From Owenia fusiformis (lineage: Eukaryota; Annelida; Polychaeta; Sabellida; Oweniidae): DNA of 64,000 nucleotides. The stretch spans positions 23,959,759 through 24,023,758 of the forward strand of contig CAIIXF020000009.1 of NCBI GenBank assembly GCA_903813345.2. Reading direction: 5' to 3'. The position numbers were made by a program, and so were the translations under genes. Shown piece after piece: positions 34,443 to 47,109 of this stretch (within the stretch, counting starts at the first letter, position 1; every line of letters begins with the position of its first letter). The notes beneath the pieces were generated by a model, which worked only from the letters and a program-made list of their open reading frames with translations, searched no databases and was not told the DNA's origin.

Positions 34443-37400
34443 CTGTTGTTAATCAGGGAAAACATTTGAAGATCAGTAAAATATTCTGTGCTCTTATTAC
34501 ATCTGGTCTCTTTGATTCATTCATAATGTTTATCATATGACTTCCACATCAGATTTTTAGGCAAGTTTTTATGGTCAGCTACAAAATATGGATCCAGTCT
34601 TAAAGATAACATGGTTATCATGACTTTTTATTATGTAAGCTTAAGTAAAGTTTTATATTTAAAAAGAGTTTGATTTCCATTTATGATTATTTTATATCTG
34701 TTATGATTTTTAATTTCTTGTCAAATTGATATATAATTTGGTCACTTCTGACGAAATACAGTTTTTAGTATCTACCAATTTTGGCCAAGAATCTTCCTGG
34801 AGATTCTCCTCATGTTCCATGAGGATCCCCTGAACTTATCTTTGATATACATATTACCTGGCCAGCTTAACTTACAACTGATCAAAAACTGTGTATTTTC
34901 ACAATACATAGGATTTCAGCTCTGAGTCACATTTTAATTTATTTTTATAATACATGTTCTTGTGGTATTGTTGTTTTAATAAGGACCTGTCCCATGTATA
35001 GTGTCACATACTAATGGTTATCTGGTCATATGTCCCATGGTAAGATAATGATGGCAGTGATTTCTCTAAAAACATTATCATTTTTGGAACCTTTCATAAG
35101 GTCATACCCCGTTAGTGATCATAGAAATATTGCTTTATACAGGTTTATCATACCCTGCTTGTAGCAGATTAGTGGGAAATGATTAAATGACATGCCATTT
35201 TGATTATGTCAAACCCTGGTCTTAATCTCTTTGGATAACAACAGTACAATGTTTTCATAAGGCGACCAAATATATTTTCTACTTTATTCTATACATCATG
35301 TTTTTCTAAATTTAGATGTTACATAAATATAATTTGTATAATGAGTATTGAATGTTTTTATATGATTATACTCTTATTATTTCATTAATGAACCTTTTAC
35401 AGACCTAACCAGATATTTTAAAACTGCTATACCTGGCCGTGTTATAGCAATTTTTGAAATTGTCTCCCTTGAGCTTTACCATAACATCCTGAATCTGAGT
35501 AAATCCCTATTGGAGTAACCCTCCTTATATACCTTTCTAAGGGCTTGACTTTTCTTCTCAAAGAGAGCTTCGTCTACCTTTAGGGCAGAATGAGTTAGGG
35601 CTCTTGACTCTTCAGGGGTATAGGAGGTTCAATAACAAAATACTATATTGATGCCATTTGAATGGTTTATAAATGTTGTTACCCGAATGGACATTCATAA
35701 TACTATTGTTGACCATATGTCATGGTATGCTTTGTATTTTAACAGTGATTAACAGATCCAAGATTTATCCTTGCTATGATCAATGATTGTTAATTTAAAA
35801 AACAAAATGCCAATACTACAATGAATGCTTGATATGAAATTAAATTCCATCTCTTCTCTCTCCCACTTGAAGTATCTATCAATATATTGGAAAATCATTA
35901 GATGATCGACATGACGGAATGATAACAGACCTCTACTTGATCTGGGAAATTTAAGCCTTGCCCTAAGCATTATGGGAAAGACCTACCCCCTGTGGCATTC
36001 ACAATGAGATCATATGACAAATCCATTGCTAATAATGCCCAGAGTTTTGCCTAATCTAAATTTCTTCCTAGTAGCTTCTTAATTAGGACCAGGTTTAACC
36101 AAGAAAATATTATGGCTCCTTCCCCCCTCCCACATTGGCTTAGCCTCACCATATCAAGTATTACTTCTGAACATCAAGAAATTGAAAGAAACAAAACATC
36201 TTGGATTTTTCTGGAAAATATTTCTTGAGTCATATTTTGGGAATAAACAAAAAGGGCACCGGTTGATAATTCCTTAGAACAGAAAATCGGTAATATGTTT
36301 TGACAGAGAAGTAAAAGGTTGTTTTGCAAGAGTTGCTAGGTGTTTTAGTTCAAGCATTAGTGGTTACAAACTGTCATTGTTTCGTGGTAGATTAGGAAGA
36401 AGTTGACAGGTCATGACGCAAAATTTTATTAGATAAATACACATTTATGAAACTAATGGCAAATTAAAATGGTATATTGTGCTTCAATAGAGTTGTCACA
36501 TGCTATGTGGGTGACAGCTCCTGTCTTAACATAAGTATAATATGTGACTTTATGACTCGTTTATGATATTCTTTGGAAGTTTTGTGAAAGCAAGTTTGTT
36601 ATGTAATATTGATGTGATGGTGCTTAAACTGATTATGCTACTGGGCAGTTGTGCTAAATTGAATTGTTTGTGCTGTTTGGTGAAAGTGACAAAGCAAGTT
36701 GGGTATCCTATAGCAAAGTACTGCTTAAGGATCAATTTAAAATCTCAATGGGTAATTTTGATAATCTATGGTCCATGTTGACTTGAATATTGAATAGATT
36801 TACTTTATAATACTTTATGATGAAATAAATATATCTTAAAAATGTGAATATGGTTAATGGTAATTATGCTATGCAATCCTACAAAGAATTGTCCTTGCTT
36901 TTGTATGTGCGATTCTACTGTCTGATATGGTAGTATAAACTCACATAATTGCTGCCAACCATGATCTTGACTTTCAACTTTTCACACTGTTTGGGGAACA
37001 GTATATGTTAGAAAGGCACAACATATGCTATTGTCCATACAGAATCAACTGGCACTCATAAACACAGAGCTAAATTGTATATTTTTATTGAGTTTATCAG
37101 ACATAACAATTTAATAATAAATTATGAATGCTTTTGTTTCTGAGGCTTTCATTGAAACTGGCACGTAAGAATAGTTGAATTAATCCAAGGCTATCTGATT
37201 AACACTTCCAACAAAAGAATGTTTTTTCATCTAAAAATAAGGCGTTTTTCATAATTGGTGAAATTTCTATTTTTTATCAAGCTGAATAAACATTTATAAG
37301 AGAATCCTAAGTTAGAGAGTATCTTCAAGTTACTCCCCCTCATTGACAAATTATGAACTAAACTTTCTCAGACTCCCTTTTGCAGACACCTCCACATAAT

Positions 37401-39265
37401 ATAGACTTTAATGATATTTTATTTTTCTATTATGTACATGTCAGTATGATAATAGCCTGAATTATTAATAAAACACTGCAATGCCACATTGTATTTGTAT
37501 GCATAAGTGATATTTCATTGTATGTCATTCTTTGTAGTTCAGTACCGATCCATTGATCTGCTATAACTTTTTAAAACAGTCACACAAATTGGTTAAATCT
37601 GTTTCTATTTTGAATGGTAAAATCTATCGAGACCGTTGTTTGGTATTCAGAAAGTACTTGCTTACCTTTTGAGCAAACATTAAAAAATGTTTTTATTATC
37701 AAGATCAATTAATTTATATCCTTTGAAAAACTGATCACCTTCATTCACTTTTTGATTGGTTCAAAGCAAAAACTGTTAAAAAATCAATCCTTTTCAGAGG
37801 GAAGCATATGATGAACAGACAATGTCAGGGTAAAAATCTATAAACCCTCATTTTTATGAATGGAATAACCATACCCTTGGGACGTATAAGGTACCATAGG
37901 GAGAGGAACTACTGAATTCAATGTTACTGTTTTTCAAAATGTTCAGAATTTACATGTTATTTTTGACTAAACCCTGTTCAAAATCTGAATGTGCTAATTG
38001 GGTAATACCATCCCAGTCTCATGGATTGAGCAAACTGTCCTGTTAAAGTTATGAAAGTATCACAAATATTATATCCCATCGGTGGCCATTTCTAATTGAG
38101 GTGCGAACAATTTTTAATCACCTGACTTCAAACCTGAAAGAACATAGATCAGTAAAATGTATGTAAAGCTGCACATTATTATGGCACTCTATTAAATGTA
38201 ATGTTCTAACAGACATACACCTAGAGATGAAGCATCTAAAAGTCACTTTCTAACAGCTTAAGTTTACCAACTTAACTTTGATGTTATAGCTAGGTGTATT
38301 TTCACTTTGAAAACAGACAACTTTAAACACACAGCTAACCATTTATCATAATCCATCAGGCAATGCGAAATATAGATTTTCACATATTCTCTACCCCTCG
38401 GCCTGGCAAAGTTTCATGTCCATGAGTTACATGGTTTTCAAAGGTTAGTTAAATCTACAAAGATCAGAAATAACTTGGAATGTTGCATTTTGTTTGGATT
38501 TTATTTGTAAATATTAGTGGAATGATGTTTGAACATGTTTGAGAGATGAATATTGCCGTTCATCATCTTCGTTATGTTTGTTGGTTTAAAACTCAAAATA
38601 TGTTCGCTCGTTGCAACGCAGTTAATCATTCTAAGAATACCTTTTATCTTGACCAGTATCTTCTGAACATGCGGCAAAGAAAAGTTGGTTTCAGTAACAT
38701 AGTACTACTTGACACAGTTAATGTTTCTGACAAAAGAATATATATTAAACATAATGTCCTATATTTGTTTTGCGGAAATTATCTAATGTCTGTTGGAAAA
38801 ACAGTTATGTATATTATCTCGAATAGGCGAACTTCATGAACATAGGCAGCTTTTGCCAGCAACTGGTGGTTGGTATCACAATTATACCATAGTGGGAGAA
38901 CATAATTTGAGACCTTTTTGACCTTGAGTAATATAATGTAACATAATGAGGCCTATAATTGTTTTGGAGTCTGTGATTCTATAAATATTACCATCATAAA
39001 AACTATTTTTATAAATATAAAATCTGAGATTACTCAATCACTTTGCTGTTATGGTTTTAAATGAGTTTTCAGCATTATTGTTACTGTGTTTGGTGATATT
39101 TAGACTGTGTATCATGTCATCGCTTCTTTGTGTCCTCGGATATATGTTTGATTAGGTCAACTATCTAACTGTCTGGCAGCTTACGATTTGCAAGCTGTGA
39201 CCTACCATGCCCTTGGTATATCAGAATCAATACATACTAAAACCTATAATATTCTGTTATATTTG

Positions 39266-39500
39266 GGGAGAACACCTCTGTCTTGTGAACACTTATTGTG
39301 TCTTGTGAACACATTTTGTGTCTTGTGAACATCTATTGTTCTTGTGAAGACATATTGTGTCTTGTGAACACTTATTGTGTCTTGTGAATACCTTTTGTGT
39401 CTTGTGAACACCTATTGTTCTTGTGAAGACCTTTTGTGTCTTGTGAACACCTATTGTTCTTGTGAAGACCTTTTGTGTCTTGTGAACATCTACTGTGTCT
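39266..39500 (+). repeat. 20-bp minisatellite, about 11 units
   Basis: The unit is roughly TGTGTCTTGTGAACACCTAT with variants such as GTTCTTGTGAAGACC. The array starts next to AGAACACCTCTGTCTTGTG, which resembles the core of the 'GTGAACACCT' dispersed repeat, so it probably grew from a copy of that repeat. Confidence 0.85.
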
Positions 39501-41074
39501 TCTGATCATCTATCCCTTCCCCTCATCCCTTCAGATTTTGATAATCCTGTCTTACAACCAGGAATTGGGGAGGAAGAATATGACATTGTGTATCATGATA
39601 GCTTTTCCTATAGTGGGCATTCATAAGGGTATTCACCTTATGACGTTTCAACGGTGTCCAGCTCACTTCTGTTGCCCTTTGACACACCATCCAATTCATC
39701 TTTACCATCAAAGTGGATGTCCTGCTTTTATTCATATTGGCCATATGACAGAGTAAGTAATTGTTTTATGTCATAGTTTGGCACTAAGGCAAGTTTCATG
39801 TGGACATGATACATGCAGTACTTATACACATATTTTTTGTTAAATAATCATTATTGAGTAATACCAACAGCGCATCGCTCAAGTTGATTGAATCCATGTG
39901 GTAATTTTCATTTGAAGTTGTATGTTTATTAAAGGCCTTTAAATTATGCTTACCTTTGACTGTGTTGGTTTAAGAAAGAGGAAAACTTAATGTTTGTTTA
40001 TATTATTTTTTAGTAGCACAAACAGGACTACAGTTATGTATTTTGCATCTAATTTACCCAAATTAAATGTTCTAGGGATTTCATTGTATATGATAGCAAA
40101 AGCCTTAGACTACCAACAAGATGTATACCGGATTAAAGTAAATATCAAGAGATTCAATCTTCTATCTATTACATTGCCATACATAGCCCAGCACACAAAT
40201 GACACATTGCACTCTACGTAGGTAACTAAAGAAATCCAACTGGTACCAAGAGCCAAATAGAGTAAAACCATATTATATGAAACAGGCAATATAAATATGC
40301 GATAAACTCTTATTCAATTGACGAGAAAAGGCTAAGAAAGCGGTTTAAGTAAAAACGAAAGCTTTGCATTTAAGAGAAGGGATAATATTCTCCTGAGCAA
40401 TAATTCTCTTCTTGTAATTATATTTTGCAAAATGAAATGATTTGTCGGCTTGATTAATAATGGGTAAATGAATTCTGTTGGATTAATCGTATTATGTCGA
40501 ACTGATTGAGTGATTCGAAACTCTTCCAGGAAAACTGATACCTTCAGAATGATAATATAACTTAATAGAGGAATATTGAATCTCATGTCATGCTCTTTAT
40601 GTGCAATGTTAGATTTGACCAAATGTTAGTTATCTTCTCTTTTCTCGTTCTTCATAATCCGTCTTATTCATGATACACCGTTTCTTATAATAAAGGCAGA
40701 TTTGAAAAAGAAGATATAAGAAGGCAATTTAAGACGGGTTAACATTTAAATGTTGTGAATAAAGTAAAGTTATTGTTTTCATTATTGAGGACATATCACA
40801 TGAAGGCCAGTTTTACAGAAGTAGAGTGTATCTTACCATTTTCATATTATATTTTTTGATTAGGTTGACAATATGCTTGATGAGAATGTAGAACGTTGAT
40901 GAGATTGTGCAATTTGATATGTTCAGTCTTATAGTTATAGCATGATTTGACGTTACGAATGAGTTTCTTGGGTATATTAGAATATTAAAGAATACACACT
41001 CCCTCCCCTCTACCTCTGATGTGATCAGATCTTTTTCAGTTTTCAGTTACCAAAGACATAACATGTATGAAGTA

Positions 41075-41245
41075 AAAACTCTAAGTAGAACACCTTTGGT
41101 ACTTCAAAAAAGTGTTCCACTTGGGAGATGTTCTACTTACAGAGGTTCATTTATTGTTAAGCCAGTTGGTCTTAGGACTCTGAAAAGTGTTCTACTAACA
41201 GAGGTGTTCAATTTCTAGAGGTGTTCCACTTTATAGGTTTCATTG
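41075..41245. repeat. 'AGAACACC/GTGTTCTAC' repeat
   Basis: AGTAGAACACC, AGTGTTCCACTT, GATGTTCTACTTA and AGTGTTCTACTAA recur in both orientations, ending TAGGTTTCATTGTA. It resembles the 'GTGAACACCT' family in layout and may be a related branch. Confidence 0.5.
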
Positions 41246-42769
41246 TATATTCTGTTATGATCATACCTGCGATATGACATACTTTAAGATCAAAACATTT
41301 GACTCAATTTTTGATAAATATTAATAGTGATAGCACTATCATGATATCAAATGTGTATATGCTTTAGTTTTGATGAGGTGTAAGTTCTAAATGATATAAC
41401 TTGATTAGTTTGTATTGTCTTTTTAAGTCTCACGATGAAGAGCTTTGATTAATAACTCCATGGGTTTGCCTATTGTAATACTTTGATAAATGTTTCAATT
41501 GATATTGGATTAGAAATTGTCCTTGTTGTTATCGTGCGCTATCTGTTTCAACAGCTTTAAGAAGTGGCGTTGCTTGTTACTAAACTTAAAAGATACAATA
41601 TTCCTGTCAATAGTAATTTAATCAAATTGTTTTATCAAACAAGTTTAATAATTATCGAATGGATGAAAATTGGTTAAATTATAGCTATGTTGAATTTTGT
41701 TATTCATTCATGCTGTATCTTCTCTCAAAGGTTGTGTGTCAAGTTTTGAAATACTTTTGGAAGTCTGAGTTTAGATTAGTTATGTGACATATTTACTTTA
41801 TATGCATATGTTTAGTCTATATATAAAGAACCTTCAGAGAAAGAAGGTCACATATACCAGAGGTTTCTATAGTTTAGTTTTTCAAAAGGTGGTTAAAAGG
41901 ACAATCCAAAATATCCATTTTTAAATATTCCGAGACAATGAGAAAATAAGCATTTCAGTTATAAATATGTTTTTCTGTCATCATATCAGTGTAAAAATGT
42001 AAATTGGAAGAAGTGTTGAGCGTTTTCCTATTTGTCAATACTCAAGTCCCTCAAGTTCATGTTACAGTGTACAGTCTTGGGGAAAAGAATGCCTGGGAAT
42101 GAACACTTTTATTGGCAGATTTTGACATCGTGAATGTAAATGCTGTGGGTATAAGACAGTGTAGAATTGAAATGACTGACTGACTGAAAATTTGTATTGC
42201 CAGATTTTGGAGTACGAGTGCCAGAGTCCAGTAGATTAGGAGTTGAAACTTATTTTTAAAGATGCAAATCAAAATATTGGGAAGCATGCAGATCTTGACA
42301 TTGTGAATGTAAGCGATATACATATAAGACTCGGTTGAAATGAAATGAAGTCATCTACTGTAGTTAAGCAAGTGTAATACATGTTTAACCAACATATGAA
42401 AATGAAATGCCTAGCATTTACTCATTGTTTTGATTTCAGCCAAGGTGTTATGATAAATTATGATATAATCTAAATTTCTTATATATGATCTAGGGTATTA
42501 TCCTTTTTGATATTCAAAAGTAAACGATCATCAGATTTGGACAGATTTTGCATTAAAGTGAACTTAAAAAAATCTGAACAGATAAATCGCATCAGGCAAT
42601 TCATGTGTTAACCAATGATAATCAGTATTGCATTTGGTGTTTTGAGAATCTGACCTGAGTGAACAAATAATTTTCCAGGAAATGATGACAATACATACAG
42701 TTTTCTAAATGCACTCTAATGCTTATTATCCCATCGAACGAAGTTCGGAGGGATATAGGGAACGCCTCC

Positions 42770-42812
42770 GTCCGTCCGTACGTACGTACGTCCGTCCGTC
42801 CGTCCGTCCGGG
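42770..42812 (+). repeat. CCGT/CGTA microsatellite
   Basis: This is a run of CCGTCCGT, then CGTACGTACGTA, then CCGT repeated, immediately inside the left end of the surrounding element. Confidence 0.95.
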
Positions 42813-43959
42813 CAATAACTCAAATACCGTTGGCCCGATTTTATTCATATTTTGTACACATATACCCTATGGGGGTAGAAGTTCTGCTCGAAAGCCGATT
42901 TTCAAAATGGCCGCTCATGTAAAAATGGCGGCCATTTTAGTGTCGATTTTACAGTAATTTAGGTGCAATATGTAAAACTGTAATAGCAATATGTTTTAAA
43001 TGTAAAAAAATTATACATTAACCTTTACCATGCTGCCTTATTTCAGCAAATATATCCCACGCAACTGGCTTATTTTTCAAAGAGTGCAAAAAATGATATA
43101 ATAATTAATATCTCAATAACTACTGAATGAATCTGGATAAAATTTTCACAAAGGGAAGATACAGTGGCCTGGCTCATGAAAAAAATGTTCTCATGAATTT
43201 TTTCGTACATTAACACGACTGGGCATGAATATACCATGAATACTCCTCCGGAATCCGCCGCTCCGCCTCTTCGTCTGGTCAGAATCCAAATCTGAATTTG
43301 CAGCGATCGAATGTTCAATTTTTCAATTCAGAAAATATTCTAGTTTCTATTTTCGATGACCGTTATCGGCTTCCAAGAGCCTAAAGAGCTCGAAATCGTA
43401 ATTCATTTCCTCCACATTTTCGTTGTGATCGTATTTGTCCACCATTTTGTACGATTCGTTCACTAAAAACGACTAAAACACTGTTTAAATTGTTGAATTG
43501 AGAATTATTTTTCGAAATATCGCCATTCTAGGTCAACAGGAAGTCATGTTAGGCACTGAATTAATCGGGCAATCTAATTGGACAATACGAATGGCGCGAA
43601 AAAGTAAAGTTTTTAAAAGTTTGAAATCGGGCGTACGGGTCCGCCGGCAGTTGTGAGAGACATTTTAGTCTCGGCGGACGAGTCCGCCGGCAGCACGCTA
43701 AAGGTTGGATTTCAGTCAGGGTTGGGAACGGCCGTGACTAAAGCGAGGCAAAAAAGTTTTGTTTTGAAATTTACAAAAAATATATACAACTTCCTTCAAA
43801 ATGAGCCAGAAGCTTCAAATAAAATGTCCCCCCTGGCCAGAAATTCTTTCAAAATCATGCAGTTTTTCAACATTCTGAGAATTTTTCGCATGATATTAAG
43901 AATAAAGCTAGAAATGTAGATATTAAAAAAGCACATGGCAGCCATCTTGAAAAATGGCG

Positions 43960-44680
43960 GCCTTTACTCGTTATTTTACGATTTTTGCTGTAACTCGAAA
44001 AGTAGTGGAGCGATTTTGTTCATATTTGGTATGTGAATACTATAGGCATGGCACACTGTCTAATGACACTTTTGGTAGAAGGCGGCCATTTTGAAAAATG
44101 GCGGACAGTTTAAAAAAATGCCGCCATTTTAACTTATTTTACTAAAACTCGAAAAGTAGTGGAGCGATTTTGTTCATATTTGGTATGTGAATACGTATAA
44201 GCATGGCACACTGTCTAATGACACTTTTGGTAGAGGACGATCATTTTTCAAAATGGCCGCCATTTTAACGTATTTTACTATAACTCGAAAAGTAGTGGAG
44301 CGATTTTGTTCATATTCGGTATGTGAATACTGTAAGCATGGCACACTGTCTAATGACACTTTTGGTAGAAGGCGGCCATTTTGAAAAATGGCGGACATTT
44401 TGAAAAATGGCTGCCATTTTAGCTTATTTTACTATAATTCGAAAAGTAGTGGAGCGATTTTGTTCATATTTGGTACGTGAATACGTATCAGCATGGCACA
44501 CTGTTTAATGGCACTTTTGGTAGAAGGCGGCCATTTTTCAAAATGGCGGCCATTTTAACGTTTTTTACTATAACTCAAAAAGTAGTGGAGCGATTTTGTT
44601 CATATTTGGTATGTGAATATAATAAGCATGGCACACTGTCTAATGACCTATTTGGTAGAAGGTGCCCGTTTTGAAAAATG
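43960..44680 (+). repeat. Two-subtype tandem array with alternating 155/135-bp spacing
   Basis: The anchor TCGAAAAGTAGTGGAGCG (last copy TCAAAA...) occurs at about 43994, 44149, 44284, 44439 and 44574. Spacing alternates 155, 135, 155, 135 bp, a higher-order period of 290 bp. The extra 20 bp in alternate units is an additional ATGGCGGACAT-type block. Units share TTTGTTCATATTTGGTA, GCATGGCACACTGT and GCGGCCATTTT. Confidence 0.88.
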
Positions 44681-44691
44681 TTCGATGGGAT

Positions 44692-46145
44692 TCGCTACGC
44701 TTTGGCGTTGCTGTTGTTCTGGTTAATTGCTGTGAATTTTTCAAATGTTGTCGCTGTTCCTCCAGTGAAGACACTGACAGTACATGGATGTCATATTGAT
44801 AATTACATGTTTATGTTGTAGTATCTTGGTCTGCTATTAAAGACTTGAAATCCTTTCTTGAATGGAAGTAATCAATCCAAACCATCCCAATATTGTCCTC
44901 GTAGACGAAGGGATTAAATGCTTGTCAAAGACCCCTGAAGAACATGCTACAGAAATCCCGGGAGATGTTCCCATTGATCAATACAACCCTTGCAACTAAT
45001 CGCTATGGAAATAGATTTCTCGATATCACTTTATAAATGTTTAAGCATCATCTTTTTAATTCCGGGATAAAGTTCATTATTTAAATTTATTTGTAAATCT
45101 TATTTGTGGTGTGTCGGCAATATTGTGGTGGGTCATATTGTGTGAAAGGATTCTAAATCTTCCCAATGGGATTATAATCCCATCTTGTTGGAGGAATAAA
45201 AAATTGGGATTTATATAGGATTGGTAGTTACTCATTGAATTAATTAGAGTGGTTGTATAACTAGAGTGATATATTAATAAAAGTAACAACTGGTACAATA
45301 TTAGGATAATCCATCTTGTGAATGATCGGCTCTTTTATTGCGGTTACATTCCGTAAACAGATTGACAAATAACTAACACTAATGAACTCACATGCCAAAA
45401 CTATCCTCAATCTGATATTTATCAAGAATAGTCATAAGTCTATTAGACACAGATGATTCCTCAAAAATGGCTTCGCCAATCACTTGAATAGGCAATCAAG
45501 ATGTTAAAAACTTGTGATAAGATTTCATACTAATCATAGATGCCTTGTTATATGCTGATCTAGTGGGTTTGGTTTGCCTTCCACTTCATAATAGCCACGT
45601 TGCTACCATTTGTTCACTGTATTAGACCCAATTTATCATTTTCCGGCATGGACATTTCAATATTGTCAAAGTAGGAATCAAACATCGTGCAGAATCGAAA
45701 GAAATGGGATTACTATTGTCAAGAAATCACGACAGTCTGAATCTTCCAGAAATTATTTGTAAAATGTTAGATAAGGATATTACCAACATGGAATTATAAA
45801 GGAATTTCATGTCACATTTTTTGCGTATGTTTCCCTTAGTTTATTTTCTCATCTACATACATGTGAAATAGTCATCTGAGCATTTTGCAATGTTTTCAGA
45901 TTTTATTCACTATAATCCGAGTTTCCTGATTTCTACCCATGGAGTGTTTCACCGTACATTCATTTATGAAGTAATCAACTTTTTGGAAATTGACATCACG
46001 TTATGCGTCATCCTACAGGGGTGTCACCTGACATCACATACAGAGTTGTTTAACAGGATTAACCCCAACCCAGAGTGATGGATTTATCAGTTACTGAATT
46101 TCGCACTAAAATGGCCCTAACCTCAATTGAGATAAAATATGTACA
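44692..46145. other. Non-coding stretch of the presumed intron
   Basis: No gene, element or tandem repeat is supported. The open frames at 45077-45298 and 45890-46078 have no recognisable features. Confidence 0.4.
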
Positions 46146-46310
46146 GTAGTTAAACCTGTTTTAGTGAACACCTCTCTCAAGTGAACACTCCTTCTCAGCA
46201 TATATTCCACTGACATTTTTATAAAATCACCTCTCTGTAGTAAACACCTACATACAGTGAACACATTTTGTGGCTCCAGATGTGTTTGCTTTACACAGAT
46301 TTTGTATTAA
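46146..46310 (+). repeat. 'GTGAACACCT' dispersed repeat, copy B
   Basis: It begins AACCTGTTTTAGTGAACACC, continues CTCTCTCAAGTGAACAC, GTAGTAAACACC and CAGTGAACACATTTTGTGGC, and ends near a GTTTGCTTTACA block. It is colinear with copies A and C. Confidence 0.7.
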
Positions 46311-46628
46311 AAAGTGTGTAATTTTTCTATGTCCAGTAATATCACCAAAATGAACACCAAACATATTAATATAGAAATATGACAAGAACGAGCTAACAAT
46401 GAAAAATGCTCTTGTCTTCAGGATCAAGATATTATGTTGTATAAATACCTGTTTATGATTTAAACTTGAGATTTGTATTGGGTCAGTTGGCATGCCTCCG
46501 TGATGAATTGAGTAGCTGTTATATTATTAAATTAAGATGAAACTATTGAGGAGTAGTCTACTGGGCTTAATACTCCAGTGATAGATTGTGGAGAGGGAAT
46601 TAAAACTGATCCACAATCGATCTTTATT

Positions 46629-46792
46629 AAAATATCTCCTTTATAGCTAAGCCTAATCACCTTACGATAATTCTTTTTATGATAGAAGCACCAAAATTGG
46701 TACAAGTGTAACTGAAGGCAATTAAAAAAAATTGGCTCGAGGCAGCAAGTGATCCGGAGCCTCGTTCTGAAAAAAATCCAAGATGGCCGCCA
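46629..46792 (+). repeat. Left terminal inverted repeat of the candidate transposon
   Basis: It matches the reverse complement of 50699-50871 at about 85-90 percent by eye. Inner border is AGATGGCCGCC. Confidence 0.8.
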
Positions 46793-47109
46793 ATACATAT
46801 AGATTTTTAAGAAATTTGAATTATCTTTGAATTAATGTTGTATTTTAGCTCTAAACCAATTGTATTTGTTGAAGGGAATTCGAGACAGTTGCTTGTGATA
46901 TAGGAACTACTTTACAATGTATTCAACTATTAAAACGGGTGTTCAGCAAGGCTCAGTATTAAGCCTTGTACTATTTTATAAGCTTTTATTGAATTACTCA
47001 TAATTATACATATCAATATGAGAGTCACACATATGATTGAGAATAAATGCTGGATAGACTCTGCACTGTAGGAATTTTAAATATATTTTCTTTTGGAAAA
47101 AATCTCTAG

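Larger units (their letters stand above)
23955..42728 (+). other. Presumed giant TCF/LEF intron, first part
   Basis: No TCF/LEF exon can be recognised downstream of 23954. Compared with the first 23 kb, this stretch has few inverted repeats or element copies and mostly unique A/T-rich sequence. Reported separately are candidate exons at 28458 and 34276 (minus strand), a coding-like segment near 39.6 kb and a minisatellite at 39266. The remaining frames look like chance openings. Confidence 0.5.
42729..44691 (+). mobile_element. Short-TIR element carrying a CCGT microsatellite and a tandem array
   Basis: ATCCCATCGAAC at 42729 and GTTCGATGGGAT ending at 44691 are exact 12-bp inverted termini. 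Next to the left end, GTTCGGAGGGATATAGGGAACGCC is followed by a (CCGT/CGTA)n tract (42770-42812). The right part is a tandem array. No transposase is visible. The frames inside (for example 42709-42957) come from the tract and array. It is probably a non-autonomous element. Confidence 0.7.

Noticed and set aside
38546-38839. 97-codon plus-strand frame
   Set aside because: No recognisable motif, no splice context, and A/T-driven composition.
39475-39756. Plus-strand frame considered as the missing TCF/LEF exon
   Set aside because: It contains none of the conserved TCF/LEF motifs and starts inside the minisatellite.
42709-42957. Open frames containing VRPSVRPSVRP-type repeats
   Set aside because: They are translations of the CCGT microsatellite.
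44174-44674. Similar 65-74 codon frames on both strands
   Set aside because: They repeat with the tandem array units and end at unit borders; no start context or conservation argument.
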